The notes under the pieces: model-generated | The model's input: only the letters and a program-made list of their open reading frames with translations | Told to the model about the DNA's origin: nothing | Database searches by the model: none | From: a bacterium | Lineage (GTDB): Bacteria; SZUA-79; Acidulodesulfobacterales; Acidulodesulfobacteraceae | Length of the DNA stretch: 6,453 nucleotides | Assembly: GCA_021803845.1 (NCBI GenBank) | Contig: JAJZLA010000096.1 | Coordinates: 1 to 6,453 of the forward strand | Direction: 5' to 3' | Translations under genes and position numbers: made by a program | Part shown: positions 1 through 5,274 of the stretch, in pieces | How the letters are laid out: each line of letters opens with the position of its first letter | Numbering within the stretch: position 1 is the stretch's first letter

Positions 1-41
1 AGTTATGGCATGAATTATGCTTTTATAACATGTATGAATAA

Positions 42-47
42 TATAAT
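42..47 (+). promoter_or_regulatory. Candidate -10 box of nifV
   Basis: A perfect TATAAT ends 7 bp before the preferred nifV ATG at 55, so transcription would begin at or next to the start codon. No convincing -35 hexamer stands 16-18 bp upstream. The surroundings are so A/T-rich that a chance match is quite possible. Confidence 0.3.
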
Positions 48-54
48 AGATAAT

Positions 55-1185
55 ATGATTATAAACGATACGACATTGAGGGACGGGGAACAGACGGCTG
101 GGATTGTTTTTTCGATAGACGAAAAATTGCTGATCGCTAAAATGCTTGATGAAACCGGCGTGAATGAAATAGAGGCCGGCATACCGGTGATGGGAGGAGA
201 TGAAAAAAATGCGGTCAAAAATATAAACGAAGCGGGACTTAAGGCAAAAATCACCGGCTGGAACAGGGCAAAAAAGGAAGATATTTACGCATCTTTAGAC
301 ATAGGGCTTAAATTTATCCATGTATCGGTTCCCGTATCCAAAATTCACATAGAATATAAGCTTAAGAAAGATTTTCAATATGTCAAGGCTAACCTTATAA
401 ATATATTAAAAATATTAAATAAAGAAGGCGTGAAATATTCGGTCGGGGGCGAAGACTCTTCAAGGGCGGATTTAGAATCCGTCATCGAAATTATTAAAAT
501 TGCCGAAGGCGAAGGGGCTTATAAATTCCGCTATTCGGATACGGTAGGCATATTAAATCCTCTAAAAATATACGAAAATATACGAAAAATCAAAAGCGGT
601 GGAAAATTTAAAAATATAACGCTCGAAATTCACACGCATAACGATTTCGGCATGGCTTCGGCAAATTCGGTTGCCGCATTAAAAGCAGGCGCAGGTTCTA
701 TATCAGGCAGTATTACTGGAATCGGCGAAAGAGCCGGAAACTGCGCATTGGAAGAGGTAATCGCATATTTCAATTTTATAGAAAATCAAAAAATTAAATT
801 CGATTTCATAAAAGCAAAAAGTCTGGCAAAAATCATAGCAAAAATCACAAAGAGGCGGATTCCCGTATCTAAACCGATATTCGGCAAAAATATTTTTTAC
901 CATGAAGCCGGAATTCATACCGACGGAATACTTAAAAATCCGATTAATTACGAAGCATACCCGCCGGAATTTGCGGGCGCAAAAAGAAAAATTTTGCTTG
1001 GAAAACACGGCGGTTCTTCCGCAATCGAATATAAACTTAACAAAATGGGGATTCGAATAACCGGCGAAGACGCCGGAAATATGCTCGCCGCCGTAAAAGC
1101 CGAATCGGCAAAATTAAAAAGGTGCTTAACCGATAAAGAACTATTGTCTTTATATCGAAACCGGTGGGGTTATGTCCGGTTTTAA
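55..1185 (+). CDS. nifV: Homocitrate synthase NifV
   Basis: This enzyme condenses acetyl-CoA with 2-oxoglutarate to (R)-homocitrate, the organic ligand of the nitrogenase iron-molybdenum cofactor; it acts in the cytoplasm. Numbering from the ATG at 55, the TIM-barrel metal/acyl-CoA motif TTLRDGEQ lies at residues 6-13. The family features GIPVMGGDE (about 43-51) and GGEDSSRADLE (about 131-141) follow. The metal-binding HTHND is at about 193-197 and GIGERAGN at about 222-229. HEAGIHTDG (about 283-291) and LGKHGG (about 315-320) complete the pattern. The length (376 aa) fits NifV, and the LeuA regulatory domain is absent, which argues against 2-isopropylmalate synthase. The frame is open to the left edge, with in-frame ATGs at 10 and 34. 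I prefer 55 because it puts the usual N-terminus directly before INDTTLRDGEQ and because TATAAT lies 7 bp upstream (42-47). No ribosome site is visible for any of these starts. An AksA/LysS-type homocitrate synthase is the main alternative. Confidence 0.9.
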   Translation: MIINDTTLRDGEQTAGIVFSIDEKLLIAKMLDETGVNEIEAGIPVMGGDEKNAVKNINEAGLKAKITGWNRAKKEDIYASLDIGLKFIHVSVPVSKIHIEYKLKKDFQYVKANLINILKILNKEGVKYSVGGEDSSRADLESVIEIIKIAEGEGAYKFRYSDTVGILNPLKIYENIRKIKSGGKFKNITLEIHTHNDFGMASANSVAALKAGAGSISGSITGIGERAGNCALEEVIAYFNFIENQKIKFDFIKAKSLAKIIAKITKRRIPVSKPIFGKNIFYHEAGIHTDGILKNPINYEAYPPEFAGAKRKILLGKHGGSSAIEYKLNKMGIRITGEDAGNMLAAVKAESAKLKRCLTDKELLSLYRNRWGYVRF

Positions 1186-1195
1186 CCGATTTTTC
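1158..1195 (+). terminator. Possible weak terminator at end of nifV
   Basis: AAACCGG (1158-1164) and CCGGTTT (1176-1182) form a 7-bp stem with an 11-nt loop over the last nifV codons. It is followed by AACCGATTTTTC. The T-run starts about 7 nt after the stem, and a smaller competing CGGTT/AACCG pairing lies inside, so this is not a textbook intrinsic terminator. It would separate nifV from fur. Confidence 0.3.
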
Positions 1196-1216
1196 TTGCA
1201 AATTTCATAAAAATTT

Positions 1217-1222
1217 TATAAT
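1217..1222 (+). promoter_or_regulatory. Candidate -10 box of fur
   Basis: A perfect TATAAT ends 8 bp before the fur ATG (1231). A weak -35 candidate, TTGCAA at 1196-1201, gives a short 15-bp spacer. The predicted transcription start falls at about the A of the ATG, and there is no Shine-Dalgarno sequence, so the transcript would be leaderless. Confidence 0.45.
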
Positions 1223-1248
1223 TTATCTTTATGTATAATAAAGATAAA
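1222..1248. promoter_or_regulatory. Inverted repeat over the fur start codon, putative operator
   Basis: TTTATCTTTAT (1222-1232) is repeated inverted without mismatch at 1238-1248, separated by 5 bp. The whole 27-bp site begins on the last base of the -10 TATAAT and contains the fur ATG. This is where a repressor would block transcription initiation, so autoregulation by Fur is the simplest reading. The half-site carries TTATC/GATAA, a piece of the Fur-box alphabet, but it is not a canonical Fur box. Confidence 0.5.
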
Positions 1249-1686
1249 GCCGAATTCAAAAACACTTTTATTAAATACATAGAAGAAAAAGGCCTGCGCC
1301 ATACAAAGCAGAGAGAAGCTATTGTCGATGCCTTTTTTTCCGCCGGCAGGCATATTACCTCTGAAGAACTTTTTAACATAGTAAAAAAGAAAAATCCCGA
1401 AATCGGCTATGCAACCGTTCAAAGAAATCTGAATCTGTTATGCAAAAGCAGTTTAGCGGAAGAAATAAAGATAGGCAAACAGAAAACTAAATACGAACAA
1501 AAATTAGGCGCCAGCCACCACGACCATCTTATATGCGTAAAATGCGGAAGGCTCATAGAAGTCAACGACGAAAAAATTGAAAAACTGCAGGATAAGCTTG
1601 CCAGAGCTAACAATTTTATACCGATAAAACATAAACTGGAAATATACGGGATTTGCGGCGCCTGTAGGCCTAATAAGACTAGATAG
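1231..1686 (+). CDS. fur: Fur family ferric uptake regulator
   Basis: This is a cytoplasmic, metal-dependent DNA-binding repressor of 151 aa, normal for the family. The N-terminal winged helix runs from about 12 to 90, with GLRHTKQREAIVDAF at 21-35 and the recognition-helix region GYATVQRNLNLL at 59-70. The dimerisation domain carries HHDH (96-99) and two CxxC pairs, C102/C105 and C142/C145, which form the structural zinc site. Candidate regulatory metal ligands are H41, E89, H97, H99, E110 and H134. E89 and E110 replace the aspartates typical of the peroxide sensor PerR, so the pattern points to Fur rather than PerR, though Mur or Zur cannot be excluded. Residue 64 is Gln where nearly all Fur proteins have Tyr (ATVYR), a DNA-contacting position. 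It converges on the Nramp gene, whose promoter bears a Fur-box-like palindrome, so that gene is its likely target. Confidence 0.9.
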   Translation: MYNKDKAEFKNTFIKYIEEKGLRHTKQREAIVDAFFSAGRHITSEELFNIVKKKNPEIGYATVQRNLNLLCKSSLAEEIKIGKQKTKYEQKLGASHHDHLICVKCGRLIEVNDEKIEKLQDKLARANNFIPIKHKLEIYGICGACRPNKTR

Positions 1687-1766
1687 ACGATAGAATTAAC
1701 TTAATACATAAAAAAACAATAAAGAAAAGGCGCGTCAATCCGCATAATATCTTCCTTTGCATCTCT
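1687..1766. other. Convergent fur/Nramp intergenic spacer
   Basis: This 80-bp spacer lies between the fur and Nramp stop codons. On the minus strand a small GCG...CGC pairing (around 1731-1742) is followed by a T-rich tract (CCTTTTCTTTATTGTTTTTTT), which could act as a weak terminator for the transporter. No strong hairpin is visible for either gene. Confidence 0.25.
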
Positions 1767-3116
1767 TTACGGATGGATATAATCCAGCCAGCTTTGCGGA
1801 AGCGCGGTTACTATTCCTAAAATAACCATTGCCAGCCCAAGTATCCCGACGACCGCTATGGATTTTTTAGAATAGGCATATTCTCCAAGTATCCTTTTGC
1901 TGCCGGCAAGTGCTATCAAAAACCCGAGGACTATCGGAAGGATGAAGCCGTTAAACGCTTCTACGTCAACCATAATAGTTACGAGCGGTATGCCGGGTAT
2001 AAGAACCAGCATAGCCGATACGAAAATTAATACTATATATATGAAATAAAAAAGTTTTGCCTCGCTGAAACGATGGTTCAAGCTGTGCTTATATCCCCAA
2101 GTTTCTCCCGCAGCCCAAGTAAACGCCATAGACACTACGAAAGCCGCCAGAAGGCTGGAACTGTAAAGGCCGACAGCAAACAAAGCACCCGCATATTTTC
2201 CGGCCAAAGGTATTAAGGACTGACCGATAGCTTTTGCGGTTGAGGGAACTATATGGGCTTTATACAAAGTCGCGGCAGTCATAACTATAACCGCTATCAT
2301 AAGAACCTGCGTCGCGATGCTTCCTATAAGCGTATCCGTTTCCGCCAGCTTAACGTCTTTTTTACACAGATTTTTATCGACCGTAGCGCTTTGCTGGTAA
2401 TAAATCATCCACGGCATTATAACCGCTCCGGCGTTTGCCGCTATAAGCCATATATAATCTTTATTACCGAGCGGCTGCGAACCGAAAAGCCCTTTGAAAA
2501 CAAGCTGATGATAATCCGGATGCGCAAAAATTGCGGCCGGTATAAATACGAATCCGGTAAGAGAAAAAATAAGGGCGATATTCTCAGCCTTGCGGTAGCT
2601 TCCAGTAAAGACTACAAACAGAAGGATTAAAAAACTGACGCCGACGCTAAAAACTTTAGGTATGCCGAATATCTCTCCGCTCGCCGCAATGCCGGAAAAT
2701 TCAGTAATAAGAGCGGAAAATACGACGAGAAACAGGGTTATCGTAGCAAAAGCCGCCCATTTACTACCGTAATATTCTTTTATAAGTTCTCCGTGCCCTT
2801 TTCTGGTGACGCAGCCAAGCCTCGACGTCATAGATTGTATTAAATATAAAATAGGTATAAGGAGTATCTGCAGAGGTATAAGCTTGTATCCCCACTGTGC
2901 GCCGGAAACGCCCGCCGTAGTAACGGAACCGGCATCCATATCGGCAATCATAACGACGAAACCGGGACCCAGCACCTTAAAAAAATGAAGCCCCCTATAT
3001 AGCGAACGCTTGCTAAATATGGAAAATCTGCCTCTTCCTCTCCTCCTGTTCCGTCCTTTTCCGCGGTATGGATTTTCTTCTGCAGAATTTTGGGACTTTA
3101 ACGGAACACTTTCCAT
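1767..3116 (-). CDS. Nramp-family divalent metal transporter, non-canonical motifs
   Basis: This is an inner-membrane transporter of the LeuT-fold Nramp family, presumably importing Mn2+ and/or Fe2+. It has 449 aa and about 11 hydrophobic segments from residue 45 on. VLGPGFVVMIADMDAG (48-63) is the unwound TM1, and SGAQWGY at 71-77 and KGHGELI at 106-112 follow. AGAVIMPWMIYYQQ (229-242) is TM6. The canonical TM1 motif DPGN reads DAGS here: D61 is kept and Asn becomes S64. The TM6 MPH motif reads MPW: M234 is kept, the usual His becomes W236, and the second TM6 His becomes Q241. The retained metal-binding Met argues for transition metal rather than the Mg2+ transport of NRMT relatives. Residues 18-30 form an Arg/Gly-rich basic patch of cytoplasmic type. 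The ATG at 3116 is the only Met before TM1, and the upstream ribosome site is weak (AAGG about 13 nt away). A Fur-type operator lies in its promoter. Confidence 0.85.
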   Translation of the reverse strand: MESVPLKSQNSAEENPYRGKGRNRRRGRGRFSIFSKRSLYRGLHFFKVLGPGFVVMIADMDAGSVTTAGVSGAQWGYKLIPLQILLIPILYLIQSMTSRLGCVTRKGHGELIKEYYGSKWAAFATITLFLVVFSALITEFSGIAASGEIFGIPKVFSVGVSFLILLFVVFTGSYRKAENIALIFSLTGFVFIPAAIFAHPDYHQLVFKGLFGSQPLGNKDYIWLIAANAGAVIMPWMIYYQQSATVDKNLCKKDVKLAETDTLIGSIATQVLMIAVIVMTAATLYKAHIVPSTAKAIGQSLIPLAGKYAGALFAVGLYSSSLLAAFVVSMAFTWAAGETWGYKHSLNHRFSEAKLFYFIYIVLIFVSAMLVLIPGIPLVTIMVDVEAFNGFILPIVLGFLIALAGSKRILGEYAYSKKSIAVVGILGLAMVILGIVTALPQSWLDYIHP

Positions 3117-3153
3117 AATTTTTAGCGGGCCTTTTAAGTTAAAAAATTAATAT

Positions 3154-3180
3154 TAATGATAATAAAAATCATTATCATTA
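3154..3180. promoter_or_regulatory. Fur-box-like operator of the Nramp gene
   Basis: TAATGATAAT (3154-3163) and ATTATCATTA (3171-3180) are perfect inverted repeats with a 7-bp spacer. On the minus strand the site can be read as two overlapping 7-1-7 Fur boxes (TGATAATnATTATCA) offset by 6 bp, each matching 12 of 14 positions. This is the arrangement known for two Fur dimers on opposite faces of the DNA. The site begins on the last base of the -10 box and covers the transcription start, which fits repression. Confidence 0.8.
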
Positions 3181-3208
3181 TAATATGAAAAAAATACTGC
3201 GATGTCAA
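3180..3208 (-). promoter_or_regulatory. Sigma70-type promoter of the Nramp gene
   Basis: On the minus strand there is a perfect -35 TTGACA (3203-3208), a 17-bp spacer and a -10 TATTAT (3180-3185). Transcription would start at about 3173, leaving a leader of roughly 57 nt before the ATG. The strong core promoter together with the overlapping operator suggests high expression when iron is low. Confidence 0.75.
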
Positions 3209-3316
3209 GCGTTTTTTAATATCACAATGAAACCTGCAGAATAAATACAAGGCAATCGCGGAATGCGCAAACCAAAATTAAACGATACCGTTCTTTAAAG
3301 CGTCTCCGGTTGCCGC

Positions 3317-3419
3317 TACTATAGGATGGAGGGAAAGGGTTAGCCCCGGCTGGCTTCAGAATTGCATAGTGACTATGTCCGTAGCAGATGCATGCATCTG
3401 AATAGCGAGACCTATAGTA
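3317..3419. other. Candidate structured RNA element, family unknown
   Basis: TACTATAGG (3317-3325) and CCTATAGTA (3411-3419) form a perfect 9-bp closing stem around a 103-bp domain that is clearly richer in G/C than its flanks. Inside are AGCC/GGCT (3342-3345 with 3352-3355, or alternatively GGG/CCC at 3337-3346). A hairpin CATAG-TGA-CTATG lies at 3365-3377, and a 16-bp palindrome at 3385-3400 can fold as CAGATG-CATG-CATCTG. The compact multi-hairpin layout looks like a riboswitch or small RNA. I recognise no family. Read on the plus strand, the 3' piece AGCGAGACC recalls the end of the yybP-ykoY manganese riboswitch (AGCAAGACC), but the GGGGAGUAG signature is missing. The strand is unresolved: no U-tract terminator follows on either strand, and the Nramp promoter lies between it and that gene. 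Confidence 0.35.
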
Positions 3420-3534
3420 TTAACTAATTCCCCCAATAAAATATAAATTATATTTTAAATTATGTCATACAAAAATGTTTTTGGTCTGCGGTCTGCCGTT
3501 CTTAAAATCCCTATTTAGAAATTTTTATATATTA

Positions 3535-3759
3535 TTAGATTTCTTCGACTTCATATTTTCCGGGCTTATATCCAGCTTCTTCCACGGCGGATTTTACCGC
3601 TTCTACCGACGTATCGTCTTTAGCGGTAATATACGACTTATTTTCTTTTAAGCTTGTATTTACATCCGTAACCCCGTTTACCGATTTTACGAATTTATTG
3701 ACCCTTGCGACGCAGTGTTCGCAGGTCATACCGCCGACTTCCATTTTTATCTTTTTCAT
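3535..3759 (-). CDS. copZ: CopZ-like heavy-metal-associated (HMA) metallochaperone
   Basis: This is a small cytoplasmic metal-binding protein of 74 aa, the usual size for a free-standing HMA domain (about 68-75 aa). The fold is expected to be beta-alpha-beta-beta-alpha-beta. The metal loop GMTCEHC (10-16) presents Cys13 and Cys16, which bind Cu(I) in CopZ/Atx1 proteins. The C-terminal helix VEAVKSAVEEAGY (52-64) is typical of the family. The start is supported by a strong ribosome site, GGAGGG at 3765-3770 on the minus strand, 5 nt from the ATG. No copper P-type ATPase or CsoR/CueR regulator is in the window, so the partner must lie elsewhere. MerP-type mercury binding is less likely, because there is no signal peptide. 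It is divergent from rarA. Confidence 0.85.
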   Translation of the reverse strand: MKKIKMEVGGMTCEHCVARVNKFVKSVNGVTDVNTSLKENKSYITAKDDTSVEAVKSAVEEAGYKPGKYEVEEI

Positions 3760-3779
3760 TGAAACCCTCCGATATATTC

Positions 3780-3802
3780 TTATATTTTGTTATATTTTGT
3801 TA
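3780..3802. repeat. 10-bp tandem repeat, 2.3 copies
   Basis: TTATATTTTG occurs at 3780-3789 and 3790-3799, followed by TTA. It lies just upstream of copZ, between the copZ ribosome site and the large palindrome. One helical turn per unit would suit tandem binding of a regulator, but an A/T slippage repeat is equally possible. Confidence 0.5.
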
Positions 3803-3811
3803 CGGTTTTTA

Positions 3812-3856
3812 CCATATTTATATATTACCATATCTTATGGTAATATATAAATATGG
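3812..3856. repeat. Perfect 21-3-21 inverted repeat ending on the rarA start codon
   Basis: The arms at 3812-3832 and 3836-3856 are complementary at all 21 positions around a TCT spacer. The right arm contains the rarA ATG (3853-3855). The inner core is TTACCATA-TCT-TATGGTAA. In DNA it could be an operator shared by copZ and rarA. In an RNA that starts further upstream it would be a hairpin burying the rarA start codon. An extended -10 motif (TGG-TAATAT, 3838-3846) sits in the right arm, 6 bp before the ATG. Confidence 0.85.
3838..3846 (+). promoter_or_regulatory. Candidate extended -10 promoter of rarA
   Basis: TGG followed by TAATAT fits the extended -10 pattern TGn-TAnnnT and ends 6 bp before the rarA ATG, predicting a leaderless mRNA. 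An alternative is TTGTTA (3797-3802), an 18-bp spacer and TATATT (3821-3826), with a start near 3833. No ribosome site precedes the ATG in either case. Confidence 0.3.
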
Positions 3857-5208
3857 ATTTATTCGACAATAATAACGGCGGTAATATACGCGAAAAAAAT
3901 GCGGGCGGTTTTTTGCCGCCGCTTGCGGAAAGGCTCAGGCCCAAAATCCTGACTGAATTTATCGGCCAAACGCATATTCTCGGCAAAGACAAACCTTTAA
4001 AAAATATGCTAGATTCCGGATTTATCCGCTCGATGATACTCTGGGGGCCGCCTGGAAGCGGAAAAACGACGCTTGCCGGTATTATAGCAAACGCCGCAGG
4101 TTACGAGTTTTACAAAATTTCCGCCGTTTCTTCCGGCGTTAAAGAACTGCGGGAAATTATAGATAAGGCAAATATCAGCTTTAAGCATTACAAAAAACCG
4201 CTGATGATTTTTATAGATGAAATTCACCGTTTCAATAAGTCGCAACAGGACCTGCTTCTCCATTCGGTAGAGGAAGGAAGCCTCATATTAATCGGAGCTA
4301 CAACCGAAAACCCGTCTTTTGAAATAAACTCTCCGATTTTGTCCAGGGTAACGGTATTTACGCTAAACCCTTTGTTCGAGGAGGATTTAAACCTGATTAT
4401 AAACAGGGCGCTCAATACGGACGACGTTTTAAACAAAAAGAAAATTATATTGGAAAAAGACGGCAGAAACGCGCTTATAAGATATTCGGGTAGCGATGCA
4501 CGCATAATGTTGAACGCCCTCGAAATGGCGGTTAATCTTGCAAAACGCGACGATAAAGGAAATATAGTTCTTACCGCAAAAACCATCGAAGATGCTTATT
4601 TGAGGAAATCCAGATACGATAAGACCGGCGAAGAACATTACAATACTATTTCGGCTTTTATAAAAAGTTTAAGGGGGAGCGACCCCGACGGGGCGGTTTT
4701 CTGGCTTGCCAAGATGCTGGACTCGGGAGAGGACGTCAAATTTATAGCGAGAAGAATGATAATTTTAGCTTCGGAAGACATAGGAAACGCGGAACCGGAC
4801 GCGCTTAATCTGGCCGTTAGCTGTTTTAACGCCGTAAATACCGTAGGCATGCCGGAAGCGCGGATTATTCTGTCGCAGGCGGCAACATATCTTGCGGCTT
4901 GCCCGAAATCCAACGCGAGCTATCTTGCAATCGAAGAAGCCTTGAACGACGTTAAAAAATTTCCTGGCGCCGTAGTTCCGCTCCACCTGAGAAACGCCCC
5001 TACAAAACTTATGAAAGACTTGGATTATCACAAAGGTTATAAATATTCCCACGATTATAAAGACCATTTTGCCGAGCAGACTTATCTTCCGAAAGAACTT
5101 TCGTCGCGCCTTTACTATCGTCCGGAAAATATCGGCAAAGAGAAAGAGATTAAAATCCGGCTTAAAACGTTATGGGGAAACGGCAAGGATTACGGCGGAG
5201 GCGATTGA
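3853..5208 (+). CDS. rarA: Replication-associated recombination protein A (RarA/MgsA)
   Basis: This AAA+ ATPase is related to clamp-loader subunits and eukaryotic WRNIP1/Mgs1. It acts at stalled replication forks and single-strand/double-strand DNA junctions. It has 451 aa, the normal length. The order is PLAERLRPKILTEFIGQTHILG (23-44), Walker A GPPGSGKT (65-72), Walker B MIFIDEIH (118-125), sensor 1 IGATTEN (147-153), an arginine-finger region ILSR (162-165) and a sensor 2 helix with GSDAR (213-217). The C-terminal tetramerisation part has KSLRGSDPDGAVFWLAKML (271-289), RMIILASEDIG (301-311), YLPKEL (411-416) and YYRP (421-424). The start is chosen because MDLFD matches the common N-terminus of the family. 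It has no Shine-Dalgarno sequence and its ATG lies in a 21-bp inverted repeat. All key ATPase residues are present, so the enzyme should be active. Confidence 0.95.
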   Translation: MDLFDNNNGGNIREKNAGGFLPPLAERLRPKILTEFIGQTHILGKDKPLKNMLDSGFIRSMILWGPPGSGKTTLAGIIANAAGYEFYKISAVSSGVKELREIIDKANISFKHYKKPLMIFIDEIHRFNKSQQDLLLHSVEEGSLILIGATTENPSFEINSPILSRVTVFTLNPLFEEDLNLIINRALNTDDVLNKKKIILEKDGRNALIRYSGSDARIMLNALEMAVNLAKRDDKGNIVLTAKTIEDAYLRKSRYDKTGEEHYNTISAFIKSLRGSDPDGAVFWLAKMLDSGEDVKFIARRMIILASEDIGNAEPDALNLAVSCFNAVNTVGMPEARIILSQAATYLAACPKSNASYLAIEEALNDVKKFPGAVVPLHLRNAPTKLMKDLDYHKGYKYSHDYKDHFAEQTYLPKELSSRLYYRPENIGKEKEIKIRLKTLWGNGKDYGGGD

Positions 5209-5274
5209 CGCACGGTAATGGGCAATCAATTACGTTAGCGGCGAGTTAAATTATTTTGTTAGAACTTGTTATGA
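5209..5274. other. Convergent rarA/kdpD spacer
   Basis: This 66-bp spacer separates the two stop codons. GTAAT (5215-5219) can pair with ATTAC (5229-5233), but no U-tract follows. I see no convincing terminator here for rarA. Confidence 0.3.

Larger units (their letters stand above)
3117..3534. other. 418-bp intergenic region
   Basis: There is no credible protein gene here. Besides the Nramp promoter and operator and the structured element, it contains an A/T-only 9-3-9 inverted repeat (TAAAATATA at 3437-3445 with TATATTTTA at 3449-3457). It also holds a short CAAAAA-TG-TTTTTG palindrome (3470-3483) and a 7-bp GGTCTGC tandem at 3483-3496. A plus-strand TATAAT at 3179-3184 lies inside the operator region. 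The stretch 3209-3300 shows nothing I can interpret. Confidence 0.5.

Noticed and set aside
55..1185. 2-isopropylmalate synthase (LeuA) or citramalate synthase as the identity of the first gene.
   Set aside because: The length is about 376 aa without the C-terminal regulatory domain, and the segments GIPVMGGDE, GGEDSSRADLE and ITKRRIPV fit NifV best.
1231..1686. PerR (peroxide sensor) instead of Fur.
   Set aside because: The two PerR aspartate positions are Glu here (E89, E110), and the likely target promoter has a Fur-like rather than a strict PerR box, although PerR boxes are similar enough that this is not absolute.
2253..2630. A 125-codon plus-strand frame inside the Nramp gene, and similar antisense frames inside nifV, rarA and kdpD.
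   Set aside because: They overlap strongly supported genes, show no domain and have unnatural composition; they are shadows of the real coding frames.
3317..3419. Assignment of the structured element as a manganese (yybP-ykoY) or SAM-I riboswitch.
   Set aside because: Only short pieces resemble those families. The diagnostic GGGGAGUAG of yybP-ykoY is absent, the SAM-I core does not align, and no gene follows closely in the matching orientation.
3411..3423. Minus-strand TTAATACTATAGG resembles part of a T7-type phage promoter.
   Set aside because: The central part of the T7 consensus is missing, no phage genes are present, and the match is explained by the 9-bp stem of the structured element.
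3437..3457. A/T-only 9-3-9 inverted repeat as a terminator or operator.
   Set aside because: It has no G/C pairs, no U-tract context and is of a kind expected by chance in such A/T-rich DNA.
3462..3518. Short plus-strand reading frame of 18 codons starting ATGTCATAC.
   Set aside because: It has no ribosome site, no recognisable motif and lies in low-complexity A/T sequence, so there is no support for a real peptide.
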